A stretch of 52,718 bases of DNA, from NCBI RefSeq assembly GCF_003400205.1, contig NZ_QUQV01000023.1:1-52718 (forward strand), in the 5' to 3' direction. The translations under genes and the position numbers were made by a program. Source of the stretch: Bacillus sp. HNG. Lineage in GTDB: Bacteria; Bacillota; Bacilli; Bacillales; Bacillaceae_L. Position 1 is the first letter of the stretch. Each line of letters opens with the position of its first letter. Shown piece by piece: positions 16,459 to 24,866 of the stretch. Under the pieces are notes generated by a model. It made no database searches and had not been told where the DNA came from. It worked only from the letters and a program-made list of their open reading frames with translations.

Positions 16459-16470
16459 AAACTTGATGAT

Positions 16471-16788
16471 TTATGAATCTATTTCTACCCAGTCCTGCGA
16501 CCATTTTTGGATTTCATCCATTAAAGGTTTGAGGGCCATCCCTTTTTCCGTTAATGTGTATTCGATACGTACAGGGGTTTCCGGGTATACATGTCGTTTT
16601 ACGATACCTTGACTTTCTAGGTCCTTAAGTCTTTCTGAAAGGACTCTTCCACTGATTCCGATTGAAGATTCAATCGTGCAAAAACGCTGTGGACCGGAGA
16701 GAAGTTGGTAAATGACAAGTCCTGTCCACCTTTGCCCAATTAAACTCATAGCTTTTTCGAATTTAGGACAAATTACATTTGTATCCAT
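16471..16788 (-). CDS. HxlR/DUF24 redox-sensing repressor of the YodB/CatR type
   Basis: 105 aa. A winged-helix DUF24 domain fills the protein (FEKAMSLIGQRWTGLVIYQL, ISGRVLSERLKDLESQGIV, the wing VRIEYTLTEKG). Cys7 near the N-terminus (NVICPKFEKA) is at the place of the redox-active Cys of YodB, CatR and HypR, which is modified by quinones or diamide. It is divergent from catE, and a TACT-N7-AGTA operator lies over the catE promoter. It is therefore the likely repressor of catE. No second cysteine is present. Confidence 0.88.
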   Translation of the reverse strand: MDTNVICPKFEKAMSLIGQRWTGLVIYQLLSGPQRFCTIESSIGISGRVLSERLKDLESQGIVKRHVYPETPVRIEYTLTEKGMALKPLMDEIQKWSQDWVEIDS

Positions 16789-16844
16789 ATTTCCATCACC
16801 CCTATGAATATATTATAGCGCATTGTAACAAATAATAAACTTAC

Positions 16845-16893
16845 TTGACATAATTTAATTATAAAAATATAATTACTTACATAAAGTAAGTAA
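16845..16893 (+). promoter_or_regulatory. Consensus promoter of catE with overlapping YodB/CatR operator
   Basis: TTGACA (16845-16850), 17 bases, TATAAT (16868-16873). Overlapping and following the -10 is the palindrome TTACTTAC-ATAAA-GTAAGTAA (16873-16893), which contains TACT-N7-AGTA, the published consensus for B. subtilis YodB and CatR at catDE. Binding would block an otherwise fully consensus promoter. Confidence 0.9.
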
Positions 16894-16920
16894 CTAAATA
16901 AACTTAGGAGGCACACGAAA

Positions 16921-17772
16921 ATGAAATATCAACGCCCACCATATACATTTGTCGGCCTAGTAGAACTAAAAGTAACTGACCTGCAGCGTTCGTTAACATT
17001 TTATCAAAATATCATTGGATTTAAAGTATTAGAGCAATCTGACAAAAAGGCGCTTTTAACTGCAGATGGAAAAACACCATTATTATCTATTGAACAGCCT
17101 GAAAGCATTACTCCAAAAGAGCCACGCAAAACAGGGCTTTACCATTTTGCGTTGCTTTTACCAACACGTGAGGACTTAGGAAAAATACTATATCACTTGG
17201 TCCAAAATAATGTACGAATTGGCGCATCTGACCACGCGGTGAGTGAAGCTCTCTATTTAGACGATCCAGATGGAAATGGCATTGAAATTTACAGAGATCG
17301 TCCTGATACAGAATGGGAATGGATAAATGGCGAAGTGAAAATGGTAACAGAACCTCTTGACGGCCAAGGTGTACTTGCTACTGCAAATGGTGAAAAATGG
17401 ACTGGACTTCCTGAAGGTACAGTAATGGGACATATCCACATGCACGTATCTGAGTTGGCAAAAACCGAAGAATACTATACAAAAGGACTTGGTTTTGATG
17501 TTGTCTGCCGTTATGGTGGCATGGCATTATTCATTTCAACAGGTGGCTACCATCACCACATTGGACTTAACACGTGGAATGGCGTAGGTGCACCTGCACC
17601 ATCTGACAATAGTGCTGGGATTAAGTTGTTCACACTTGTATTGCCAAACGAAAATGCCTTACAAACAACCGTCGATAACTTAAAGCAAATCGGCGCATAT
17701 GTCCAAGAAGAGGATGGGGTTGTAGTTACAAAGGATCCTTCTGAAAATAAAATTAGACTTGTTGTTGCATAA
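16921..17772 (+). CDS. catE: Catechol-2,3-dioxygenase / glyoxalase-fold ring-cleaving enzyme
   Basis: 283 aa, ATG with TTAGGAGG upstream. Two vicinal-oxygen-chelate modules occupy about residues 8-125 and 160-280. Probable metal ligands are the histidine in YHFALLLP or GHIHMHV and the glutamate of DDPDGNGIEIYRDRP. It matches Bacillus CatE (YfiE), which cleaves catechol and helps detoxify quinone-forming aromatics. The partner gene catD (DoxX-type membrane protein) is absent next to it, unlike in B. subtilis. Regulation by the divergent redox repressor fits this role. Confidence 0.88.
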   Translation: MKYQRPPYTFVGLVELKVTDLQRSLTFYQNIIGFKVLEQSDKKALLTADGKTPLLSIEQPESITPKEPRKTGLYHFALLLPTREDLGKILYHLVQNNVRIGASDHAVSEALYLDDPDGNGIEIYRDRPDTEWEWINGEVKMVTEPLDGQGVLATANGEKWTGLPEGTVMGHIHMHVSELAKTEEYYTKGLGFDVVCRYGGMALFISTGGYHHHIGLNTWNGVGAPAPSDNSAGIKLFTLVLPNENALQTTVDNLKQIGAYVQEEDGVVVTKDPSENKIRLVVA

Positions 17773-17840
17773 GTAACATTGAATTAAGCAATTAGGCGGC
17801 TATCTTTGGGTAGCTGCTTTTTATGGTGTTTCCGCAATAT

Positions 17841-17913
17841 AATAAATGATATACCGCGGTAAACAGGATTATCGGTATATCACCTAACCGAAAAACGATA
17901 AATGGTATACCGC
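17841..17913. repeat. Degenerate repeat pair with an inverted copy between
   Basis: AATAAATGATATACCGC (17841-17857) and GATAAATGGTATACCGC (17897-17913) are 56 bases apart with 15 of 17 bases identical. Between them ATCGGTATATCACC (17871-17884) is an inverted version of the same core. It lies in the gene-free gap after catE. Confidence 0.6.
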
Positions 17914-17975
17914 AAACGTCCAAATTTTGTCGAATGAACAGATTACGAGATAACTAGATTTTGTTAATATAACTA

Positions 17976-18032
17976 TGATATAATTGGAAATGTATGGTAG
18001 GCCTTTCTCGATTAGAGGGAGGTCTACATTTT
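17976..18032 (+). promoter_or_regulatory. Extended -10 promoter with a start-proximal hairpin and T run
   Basis: TG-A-TATAAT (17976-17984) is an extended -10. A hairpin follows almost at once: GTAGGCCT and AGGTCTAC around a loop with an inner CTC/GAG pairing (17997-18027), then ATTTTTAT. This could attenuate or protect the transcript of the GreA-like gene. Confidence 0.55.
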
Positions 18033-18063
18033 TATATTCAAAAACAGGAAGGGGAAATAAAAA

Positions 18064-18132
18064 ATGCAGGTTTTAATGAAATTCTGCAGGGTGTTTGATC
18101 CTAGTAAGGAGGATATCTATTATGAGCCATAA
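18064..18132 (+). CDS. Short leader ORF of 22 codons overlapping the GreA-like start
   Basis: ATG at 18064 with AGGAAGGGG eight bases upstream encodes MQVLMKFCRVFDPSKEDIYY followed by EP and stops at 18132. That is 11 bases beyond the start of the next gene, in another frame. The SD of the next gene lies inside this ORF, so translation of the two is likely linked. No similarity is known; it may be only a regulatory leader. Confidence 0.45.
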   Translation: MQVLMKFCRVFDPSKEDIYYEP

Positions 18133-18544
18133 AAGTTATTTTGCCGAGCAGCTCCAATTGATCGACACAAATTTTCAGGAATTAAAAAGTCTCTATTTGT
18201 CCTCCACACCGCTTAAGGAAAGGGATCAGAACTTCCTTAGTTCATATATCAATGAACTTAAAAGCTACTTGGATATCGAAGTATCTGGACCTATACCTAA
18301 GGTTTTTATCGGAACAAAGGTGACTGTCATGTTTGATGGAGATGACGATACAGAGGATTATTATATATGTTTGCCAAAGCAATCGGACCCGGATGCAGGA
18401 TGTATATCATTTTTATCACCAGTTGGAAGGCAATTGTTGTTGCGAAAAGTGGATGATAACGTACTACTCAATACACCAGCGGGCAGTCTTCCAGTTACAA
18501 TAAAGAGCATAACGTTTGCCGAAAATTTAATTTTACAGCGATAG
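18122..18544 (+). CDS. GreA/GreB C-terminal-domain protein
   Basis: 140 aa, ATG 18122 with AAGGAGG upstream; the longer frame ignores this signal. The N-terminal 70 residues are helical but shorter than the GreA coiled coil. The C-terminal 70 (IGTKVTVMFDGDDDTEDYYI, ISFLSPVGRQLLLRKVDDNV, NTPAGSLPVTIKSI) show the FKBP-like GreA/GreB fold with the hallmark SPxGxxLL. Such short relatives bind RNA polymerase in its secondary channel or regulate other enzymes. It probably modulates transcription; the exact role is unknown. Confidence 0.82.
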   Translation: MSHKSYFAEQLQLIDTNFQELKSLYLSSTPLKERDQNFLSSYINELKSYLDIEVSGPIPKVFIGTKVTVMFDGDDDTEDYYICLPKQSDPDAGCISFLSPVGRQLLLRKVDDNVLLNTPAGSLPVTIKSITFAENLILQR

Positions 18545-18558
18545 TTATTAAAGCGCTT

Positions 18559-18603
18559 ACAATCCACTTCTGTTTTTATGTCGAAAAAAGGAAGTGGATT
18601 TTT
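18559..18603 (+). terminator. Terminator of the GreA-like gene
   Basis: AATCCACTTC and GAAGTGGATT pair around a 20-base loop, followed by TTTAC. Confidence 0.7.
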
Positions 18604-18657
18604 ACTTGTTAATTTTGGAACGATTCGATACAATAGCCATTATAAATAAATAATTAA

Positions 18658-18891
18658 GTGATGATAGGAATCAGTAGCAGCTTATCTCCCTGTTGCAGAG
18701 AGCCGGTGGTTGGTGAAAACCGGAACAAAGATAATTGCGAATTACCTCCTTGAGCTTTCTTTGTGAACACGAATTGGAAATTAGCAAAGAACGGACGAAC
18801 CGTTATTCGAATGAAGCGGAAGATAGATATCTTCAAACAAGGGTGGTACCGCGTGCAACCACGTCCCTTTTTTAGGGGCGTGGTTTTTTAT
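18658..18891 (+). promoter_or_regulatory. T-box riboswitch, tyrosine-specific
   Basis: The leader has GATGATAGGAA, the stem I AGAGAGCCGGTGGTTGGTGA and the T-box AAGGGTGGTACCGCG (about 18839-18853). Its terminator is ACCACGTCCC/GGGGCGTGGT plus T run (18859-18891). The specifier TAC (18743-18745) precedes CTCCTTGAGC in the usual context. It controls the tyrosyl-tRNA synthetase about 300 bases downstream. Confidence 0.95.
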
Positions 18892-18922
18892 GTTTTTTTG
18901 TGGGATTGAGGAAGTGCCTCAA

Positions 18923-19120
18923 GGACAAAAGCGTGTTAAGCGCAGCCTGAAATGTCTCTGATGGGATATCTCAGGGACAAAAGTGAGTTAATCACAGGAA
19001 AAAGTGTCTTTGAGAGGCGGTCTCGCGGACAAAAGCAGGTTGAGCATAGACTAATATGTCTCTAATCAGTTGTCTCAAAGACTAAATTCCATCAATACTA
19101 TGTGAAATGTCTTTGACTGA
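18923..19120. repeat. Tandem array of 52-base units containing hairpins
   Basis: GGACAAAAG starts at 18923, 18975 and 19027, and a decayed version near 19079: a period of exactly 52. TGTCTCT or TGTCTTT recurs at 18953, 19005, 19057 and 19108. In each unit TGTCTCTGA-like and TCAGGGACA-like arms face each other as an inverted repeat. The array lies between the tyrosine T-box terminator and tyrZ and is transcribed as part of the leader when the T-box reads through. Confidence 0.75.
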
Positions 19121-19189
19121 CCGATTTCTAAATCCAAAATCCTTATAAGAAGGTCATTTTAAAACATTACAAACTAGGAGGAAAACCGA

Positions 19190-20434
19190 ATGGAGAACTT
19201 TATTGAACAATTAACAGATGAACAAAAAATAGAACTAGAAAGACAGTTTGCCATCTATTCAAATGGGGTACAAGAAATAGTTCCTGCACATGAACTAAAA
19301 CAAAAGATCGCCAAATCCATTGTGACCAACCAACCGCTAAAAGTTAAACTGGGTCTTGATCCATCTGCACCAGATGTACACTTAGGACATACCGTGGTGT
19401 TAAATAAATTAAAACAATTCCAAGAAAATGGGCATGTTGTCCAGCTTCTAATCGGTGACTTTACAGGGAAAATCGGTGATCCAACTGGTAAATCCGTTGC
19501 TCGTAAACAGCTGACAGACGAAGAAGTGAAGCATAATGCAAAAACATACTTTGAGCAGTTTGGAAAAGTCTTAGACATGGAGAAGGTTGAGCTACATTAC
19601 AACTCGAAGTGGCTATCAACTTTAAATTTCGAGGACATTATCAATTTAGCGGCAAGTATTACAGTTGCTCGCTTGCTTGAAAGAAATGATTTCTCTGAAC
19701 GTTTAGCAACTGGGAAGCCGATTTCGCTTCATGAATTCTTTTACCCACTTATGCAGGGCTATGATTCTGTTGCGCTAGAAAGCGATATTGAATTAGGTGG
19801 AAATGATCAACACTTTAACGTGTTGATGGGAAGACATTTACAAGAACATTTTGGTAAAGAAAAGCAAGTTGTTATTCTTCTTCCATTATTAGAGGGGCTT
19901 GATGGCGTTGAAAAAATGTCCAAGTCAAAAGGGAACTACATTGGCGTTGATGAGGCGCCAAATGATATGTACGGAAAAACGATGTCTATCCAGGATGAAA
20001 TGATGGCAAAATACTTTGATTTAGTTACTGACTTATCTCTTGAAGAAAAGAATGAAATCAAAGTGAACATAGAAAATGGAACGCTTCACCCACGTGATGC
20101 AAAAATGCTTCTTGGTAGAACGATTGTGAGAATGTATCATGATGAAGAAGCAGCCCAGCTAGCTGAAAATCATTTTAAAACAGTCTTTCAAAAAGGAGTA
20201 ATTCCAGAAGACATTCCAGAAGTCACTTGGTCAGGAGAAAACTCAATCTCCATTATAGATTTACTTGTTCAGTTGGATTTACAAAAGTCCAAAGGGGAAG
20301 CACGGAAAATGATCCAAAATGGTGGCGTCAAACTAAATGGCGAAAAAGTGGAGGATATTCATTTAGAAGTGGAAGTTATAGACGACATGATTGTTCAAGT
20401 CGGAAAGCGTAAATTTGTAAAAATTAAAAAGTAA
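19190..20434 (+). CDS. tyrZ: Tyrosyl-tRNA synthetase, TyrZ type
   Basis: 414 aa, ATG with AGGAGGAAA upstream. Class I signatures are HLGH (residues 64-67) and KMSKS (242-246), and an S4 RNA-binding domain ends the protein ([21 protein letters not shown]). The sequence [20 protein letters not shown] places it in the TyrZ branch rather than the main Bacillus TyrS branch, and the length also fits TyrZ (413 aa in B. subtilis). It is regulated by the tyrosine T-box upstream. Confidence 0.93.
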   Translation: MENFIEQLTDEQKIELERQFAIYSNGVQEIVPAHELKQKIAKSIVTNQPLKVKLGLDPSAPDVHLGHTVVLNKLKQFQENGHVVQLLIGDFTGKIGDPTGKSVARKQLTDEEVKHNAKTYFEQFGKVLDMEKVELHYNSKWLSTLNFEDIINLAASITVARLLERNDFSERLATGKPISLHEFFYPLMQGYDSVALESDIELGGNDQHFNVLMGRHLQEHFGKEKQVVILLPLLEGLDGVEKMSKSKGNYIGVDEAPNDMYGKTMSIQDEMMAKYFDLVTDLSLEEKNEIKVNIENGTLHPRDAKMLLGRTIVRMYHDEEAAQLAENHFKTVFQKGVIPEDIPEVTWSGENSISIIDLLVQLDLQKSKGEARKMIQNGGVKLNGEKVEDIHLEVEVIDDMIVQVGKRKFVKIKK

Positions 20435-20442
20435 TAAAGAAT

Positions 20443-20474
20443 GGGGCGACATATTACTATGTCTGCCCCTCTTT
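20443..20474. terminator. Terminator between convergent genes
   Basis: GGGGCGACAT and ATGTCTGCCCC pair with a small internal loop; T-rich DNA follows on the plus strand. Confidence 0.75.
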
Positions 20475-20477
20475 TAT

Positions 20478-21317
20478 TTATTTTCCAATAAACATTTGTG
20501 ACCAGTAGTTACCGCTTGCTTGGTGACCAACTCCAATATGTGTGAAGTTTGCATTCAGGATGTTTTTACGATGTCCTTCGCTGTTCATCCAAGCATTTAC
20601 CACAGCTTCTGGAGATGTTTGTCCTTTGGCAATATTTTCACCAGCCGTCTTGTACGATACCCCAAAGTCCCTCATCATATCAAACGGAGATCCGTAAGTA
20701 GGACTCGTATGGGAAAAATAATTTTTTTGCTGCATGTCATTTGCTTTTGTCTTTGCAACTTTGCTTAATGCTGTATCCATCTGAAGGGCAGGTAAACCGT
20801 TTTTCTTACGCTGTGCATTTGTAAGATCAATTACCTGTCTTTCAAAATTACTAACTCCCCCCGTCGCAGGTGCTGGAGCAGGAGTCGCAGGCTGCTGAGT
20901 GGCAGGCTGACGGTTTTGTTCAACAGGTGGCGTTTGCCCTGTTGGATAATTTGGTGCCGGTGCAACATTGTTTGGTGCTGGTACCGCATTATTTGGTCCA
21001 CCAGTAAATTGATTGTACCCATTCGGCACTACGTTCGTTCCGTTTGGCGTTCCAACGACGATTTTTTTGTTAATGAAACGAAAATATTTTTGTTCGCCTT
21101 GTGTGTTCTGAACACTTGTGGTATGTGGATACTTATCGCTAGACGTTGTCGTGCGATAAGGACGGTCTTGTTTTATGAGATAGCCGTTATTCACATTCTC
21201 TACGTTTGCTGAACGGTTCGTATCAGTATCATCTGCCGCGTTGTTGTTATTACACGCAGATAATAAAAGCATCGCAGACCCTAGAATCGCTATACCTGTT
21301 TTTGTAAATCTTTGCAA
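20478..21317 (-). CDS. CAP/SCP-domain lipoprotein (YkwD-like)
   Basis: 279 aa, minus strand, TTG start with GGAGGAATT upstream. The signal peptide ends in the lipobox LLSAC (Cys21). A low-complexity linker rich in Pro, Asn and Ala (about 95-150) follows, then a CAP domain from about 155: FERQVIDLTNAQRKKNGLPAL, NYFSHTSP, AGENIAKG and AWMNSEGHRKNIL. Bacillus homologues include YkwD. The protein is expected on the outer face of the membrane. The molecular function of bacterial CAP proteins is not settled. Confidence 0.88.
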   Translation of the reverse strand: MQRFTKTGIAILGSAMLLLSACNNNNAADDTDTNRSANVENVNNGYLIKQDRPYRTTTSSDKYPHTTSVQNTQGEQKYFRFINKKIVVGTPNGTNVVPNGYNQFTGGPNNAVPAPNNVAPAPNYPTGQTPPVEQNRQPATQQPATPAPAPATGGVSNFERQVIDLTNAQRKKNGLPALQMDTALSKVAKTKANDMQQKNYFSHTSPTYGSPFDMMRDFGVSYKTAGENIAKGQTSPEAVVNAWMNSEGHRKNILNANFTHIGVGHQASGNYWSQMFIGK

Positions 21318-21446
21318 TCTAAATTCCTCCTTTGCATGATTCGATTTACTTTTATATTTTGCTACTTCCCTTAAGAAAGTATGGATGGTAATTAAAGAGA
21401 GAGGCAGACAGAACGTTAGTACAAATGAAAAATGTTAAAATTACCA

Positions 21447-21481
21447 ATAAAAAAAGGCAGCTCCGTATTGGAACTGCCTTT
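21447..21481 (-). terminator. Terminator of the DUF3231 gene
   Basis: AAGGCAG and CTGCCTT pair (with inner TCC/GGA); a T run follows on the minus strand. Confidence 0.8.
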
Positions 21482-21491
21482 CAAGGAATCT

Positions 21492-22007
21492 TTAGCATCC
21501 CTCAGCTTTATTGATATGAAGCGGAGGAGGAACAAGCCACCCTTTTTCTTTGTTTAAACGTAGCATTCTTGCACCAAACTGAGCTTTCTTCATATGGAAT
21601 TGCCCATACATTGCAGCAATATCCTCACGAATGGATTGTCCCATGACCGTACTACAAGCAACTAAACCTGCAGCAATATCGGCAGAAACCTTTGCAGCAA
21701 TTTCAGGGTCTAGAAAACGAGCACCTGGAGGGATATTCTCAAGACATGCATTAGGTCGCTCTGGAGGTGCAGGAGGTAGTCCTACTCCATTTTCCTTTAA
21801 CAACGTTTCAACTTCTTCAATTTCAAGTTTGATTCCATTTTCAATAATGTCTTCCAAAAGTTTCTTTAAATCGTCATCGCCTGTATGATTAAGTAACGTC
21901 TGGTAAGCAGAAACCATACCTTTTGCTGCTAATAAGTGAGACCATACACCAAAAACTTCACCATAATGCATGGGTTCTTCCTTTGGATTTCCACTTAATA
22001 TTCCCAT
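21492..22007 (-). CDS. DUF3231 family protein
   Basis: 171 aa from ATG 22007, chosen for AAGGAGG six bases upstream; ATG 22010 is the close alternative, and a longer frame from 22064 lacks such a site. It is helical, with HYGEVFGVWSHLLAAKGMVSA and a Cys-containing middle (LVACSTVMGQSIREDIAAMY). The layout suggests a ferritin-like four-helix bundle, as in Bacillus DUF3231 proteins, many of which are found in spore formers. Function unknown. Confidence 0.78.
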   Translation of the reverse strand: MGILSGNPKEEPMHYGEVFGVWSHLLAAKGMVSAYQTLLNHTGDDDLKKLLEDIIENGIKLEIEEVETLLKENGVGLPPAPPERPNACLENIPPGARFLDPEIAAKVSADIAAGLVACSTVMGQSIREDIAAMYGQFHMKKAQFGARMLRLNKEKGWLVPPPLHINKAEGC

Positions 22008-22174
22008 CATAATCCTCCTTAATGGTTGTAATCTCATGACATCACCTTCTTTTTGAGAAGACATTTCTAGAATCTCCGCTAGATATTAATTTATGTTAAG
22101 AATAAAATGACAGATTTGTTAGACCCAAATCGTATACTTAATAGGAGAAGAAAATATAGGTAGAGGTGAATAAC

Positions 22175-22795
22175 ATGAAATTCATTGATATTTCACAGCC
22201 GTTAAGTCATACAACACAAGAATGGCCGAATGATACTCCGTTTGAATACAACTTATCTTGGTCCATTAAGGAAGCTTCAACAGTTAATGTGGGAAAAATC
22301 ACAACAAGTACCCATATTGGAACTCATATTGATGCACCTTTCCACTTTGATGATGAAGGAAAAAAAGTCCATGAACTAGAACTTGACGTATATGTGGGTA
22401 AAGCACGAGTAATTGAGGTATCGGGAAAAAACGAGATTGGAATTGAGGACCTTAACAGGTTTGATTTAAGGGGTGTGAGAAGATTATTAATCCGCACAAA
22501 TTCTTGGGAAAATCGAAGCAGATTTCCGACAACGATTACAAGCTTAAATCCAAAGATCGCTTCATTTCTAGCTGAAATAGGAATTCAATTAATTGGGGTG
22601 GACACGCCATCTGTAGATCAGTTGGATAGCAAAGATTTACAAGCCCATCATCAACTACATAAGCATGGCATATATATTCTTGAGGGGATTGTATTAGATG
22701 TTGTGGAACCAGGTGATTATGAATTAATTGCACTCCCATTACCTATCGAAGGAGCAGATGGGAGTCCAGTACGTGCTGTACTAAAAAACATATAG
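22175..22795 (+). CDS. kynB: KynB-like cyclase family hydrolase (arylformamidase)
   Basis: 206 aa; ATG 22175 follows GTAGAGGTG, while GTG 22166 would overlap that SD. The metal-binding motif STHIGTHIDAPFHF near residue 50 and GVDTPSVDQLDSKDLQAHHQL near 150 are diagnostic of the cyclase/kynurenine formamidase fold. The enzyme would hydrolyse N-formylkynurenine in tryptophan breakdown. No kynA or kynU is near, so another amide or lactone substrate is possible. A strong terminator follows. Confidence 0.8.
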   Translation: MKFIDISQPLSHTTQEWPNDTPFEYNLSWSIKEASTVNVGKITTSTHIGTHIDAPFHFDDEGKKVHELELDVYVGKARVIEVSGKNEIGIEDLNRFDLRGVRRLLIRTNSWENRSRFPTTITSLNPKIASFLAEIGIQLIGVDTPSVDQLDSKDLQAHHQLHKHGIYILEGIVLDVVEPGDYELIALPLPIEGADGSPVRAVLKNI

Positions 22796-22807
22796 GGGAA
22801 ACACAGT

Positions 22808-22841
22808 AAAATCCATTGTTTCGAAACAATGGATTTTTTTA
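22808..22841 (+). terminator. Rho-independent terminator
   Basis: AAAATCCATTGTTTC is followed directly by its reverse complement and more T residues. Confidence 0.9.
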
Positions 22842-22866
22842 ACCTTTGGAAAGGAGGGATTTGTCA

Positions 22867-23016
22867 TTAAGAAGCAAAAGGTATGAGATCATTCTGATTT
22901 ACAAGTTCTACTTTGAAGAGAAATTCCATTTGTTTAATCTCATACATTCCATTTTCATAAACATATAGAACTTCGTACAAATCGTTATTATAAACAACTT
23001 TATCGCCTTGTTTCAT
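22867..23016 (-). CDS. Small hypothetical protein, 49 aa
   Basis: Minus-strand ATG at 23016 with AGGAGGTATTCC upstream. The product starts MKQGDKVVYNNDLYEVLYVY and continues with ENGMYEIKQMEFLFKVELVN to a QNDLIPFAS end. The opening KQGDKVVYNNDLYEV resembles small SH3-like DUF2187/YkvS-type proteins of Bacillus, though similarity is only in outline. A strong SD and consistent coding make it a likely gene. Function unknown. Confidence 0.75.
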   Translation of the reverse strand: MKQGDKVVYNNDLYEVLYVYENGMYEIKQMEFLFKVELVNQNDLIPFAS

Positions 23017-23117
23017 GGAATACCTCCTAATCAATTGCTTATCCCTAGTGTAATATAATGAAATCCCTTCATCTATACGCCTTTAGTAATATTGTAGTAG
23101 ATAAAAATGCTGATTTT

Positions 23118-23153
23118 TTGTCATAAATTCTCTAAAACTGGTATAGACAACTA
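23118..23153 (+). promoter_or_regulatory. nagP promoter with NagR operator
   Basis: TTGTCA (23118-23123), 18 bases, TATAGA (23142-23147). The box TGGTATAGACAACTA (23139-23153) covers the -10. The same 15 bases recur before nagA at 24867, and nagR encodes a GntR/HutC repressor, so this is the probable NagR site. A second possible promoter (TATAAT at 23229) and a partial CcpA site (TGTAAGCG at 23215) lie between it and the gene. Confidence 0.8.
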
Positions 23154-23315
23154 AACCCCCTGATGTTAAAATGAGTTGCGGTAAGTATTCTGCCTATCTT
23201 TTGGTTACACTAACGTGTAAGCGTTGCCTATAATTGAATTCATTCTTGATTATTTTAAGAAGTTAGAGGGCCAAAGATAAGAGGAAAACTACAAAATAGA
23301 GGAGGAATTATCATC

Positions 23316-24761
23316 ATGATGAAGTATCTTCAAAAAATTGGTCGTTCATTGATGTTACCTGTTGCGGTATTACCAGCAGCGGCGATTTTGATGGGTATCG
23401 GTTACTGGATTGACCCTACTGGTTGGGGTGCAGACAACGCGATTGCTGCATTTCTAATCAAGGCAGGATCTTCAATTATTGACAATATGTCAATTTTATT
23501 TGCGGTCGGTGTTGCTTTAGGTATGTCTAAGGATAAAGACGGATCAGCAGCATTAAGTGGTCTGGTTGCATACCTTGTTATTACAACGCTACTTGGAACA
23601 AACACAGTTGCAATGCTTCAAGGGGTGGACCCGGGTGAAGTAAATGCGGCCTTCGGAAAAATTGGAAACCAATTTATTGGTATCCTCTCAGGTTTAGTTG
23701 CTGCAGCGATGTACAATCGTTTCAGTGAGGTACAATTACCAGATGCTCTAGCATTTTTTAGTGGTAAACGATTAGTACCAATTATGACATCTGTTGCGAT
23801 GATTGTCGCATCAGCGATTCTTTTCTTTGTATGGCCAGTGGTTTATACAGGATTAGTTTCATTCGGTAAAGGAATTAGTGAATTAGGCTCTATCGGAGCA
23901 GGACTTTACGGATTCTTTAACAGATTATTAATTCCAACAGGATTACACCATGCTTTAAACTCTGTATTCTGGTTTGACGTTGCAGGTATTAACGATATCG
24001 GAAACTTCTGGTCAGGAAAAGGAGAAAAAGGTATTACGGGTATGTATCAAGCTGGATACTTCCCAGTTATGATGTTTGGTCTACCAGCTGCTGCACTTGC
24101 TATGTATCATACAGCGAAAACAGCTCGTAAAAAACAAGTTGCTTCTTTAATGTTAGCAGCAGGTTTTGCATCATTCTTTACAGGTGTTACAGAACCACTT
24201 GAATTTGCATTCATGTTCGTTGCACCTGCATTATATGTGGTTCACGCAGCATTAACTGGTATTTCATTATTCATCGCATCAACTTTCCACTGGACTGCAG
24301 GTTTCGGATTCAGTGCAGGTTTAGTTGACTTTATCTTAAGTTCACGATTACCATTGGCAAATATGCCATATATGCTATTGCTACAGGGTCTAGTGTTCTT
24401 TGTTCTTTACTATGTAATCTTCCGTTTCTTAATTACGAAGTTTAATATCAAAACTCCTGGTAGGGAAGATGATGTAGAAGAAGGTCAAGCCATTCAAGCA
24501 GATGGAAAAACAAGATTCGCGGCTATGGCGGCTCAAATTTATGAAGGCTTAGGTGGAGACGAGAACGTAACGTCAGTTGATAACTGTGTAACTCGTCTAC
24601 GTTTAGAAGTTAAAGATATGGATAAAGTCGATCAACAAAAAATTAAAGCAACTGGAGTTCCGGGAATCAACATTGTTGGTAAAAACAGCATTCAAGTGAT
24701 TGTAGGAACAAACGTACAATTCGTTGCAGACGAAGTCCATAAAATTCGTAAAGAAAAATAA
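23316..24761 (+). CDS. nagP: N-acetylglucosamine PTS transporter, EIICB component
   Basis: 481 aa, ATG with GAGGAGGAA upstream (a second ATG follows directly). EIIC occupies about 1-375, with many transmembrane helices and motifs LPAAAILMGIG, IPTGLHHALNSVFW and FFTGVTEPLEF. EIIB occupies about 405-481, with phosphorylatable Cys424 in SVDNCVTRLRLEV. There is no EIIA domain, so another protein's EIIA must supply phosphate. It imports and phosphorylates GlcNAc to GlcNAc-6-P, the substrate of the NagA encoded next. A NagR-type box lies upstream. Confidence 0.93.
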   Translation: MMKYLQKIGRSLMLPVAVLPAAAILMGIGYWIDPTGWGADNAIAAFLIKAGSSIIDNMSILFAVGVALGMSKDKDGSAALSGLVAYLVITTLLGTNTVAMLQGVDPGEVNAAFGKIGNQFIGILSGLVAAAMYNRFSEVQLPDALAFFSGKRLVPIMTSVAMIVASAILFFVWPVVYTGLVSFGKGISELGSIGAGLYGFFNRLLIPTGLHHALNSVFWFDVAGINDIGNFWSGKGEKGITGMYQAGYFPVMMFGLPAAALAMYHTAKTARKKQVASLMLAAGFASFFTGVTEPLEFAFMFVAPALYVVHAALTGISLFIASTFHWTAGFGFSAGLVDFILSSRLPLANMPYMLLLQGLVFFVLYYVIFRFLITKFNIKTPGREDDVEEGQAIQADGKTRFAAMAAQIYEGLGGDENVTSVDNCVTRLRLEVKDMDKVDQQKIKATGVPGINIVGKNSIQVIVGTNVQFVADEVHKIRKEK

Positions 24762-24763
24762 AA

Positions 24764-24802
24764 AAGAAGGACTGTCCCACCTAGGGACGGTCCTTCCTTC
24801 TT
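24764..24802 (+). terminator. Terminator of nagP
   Basis: AAGAAGGACTGTCCC and GGGACGGTCCTTCCTTC pair strongly and are followed by TTTAC. Confidence 0.8.
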
Positions 24803-24866
24803 TACTAGGAAAACAATAATTTTATGATAAGATGGGAAAAGTAAAGAAAAATAACAAATCATATAG

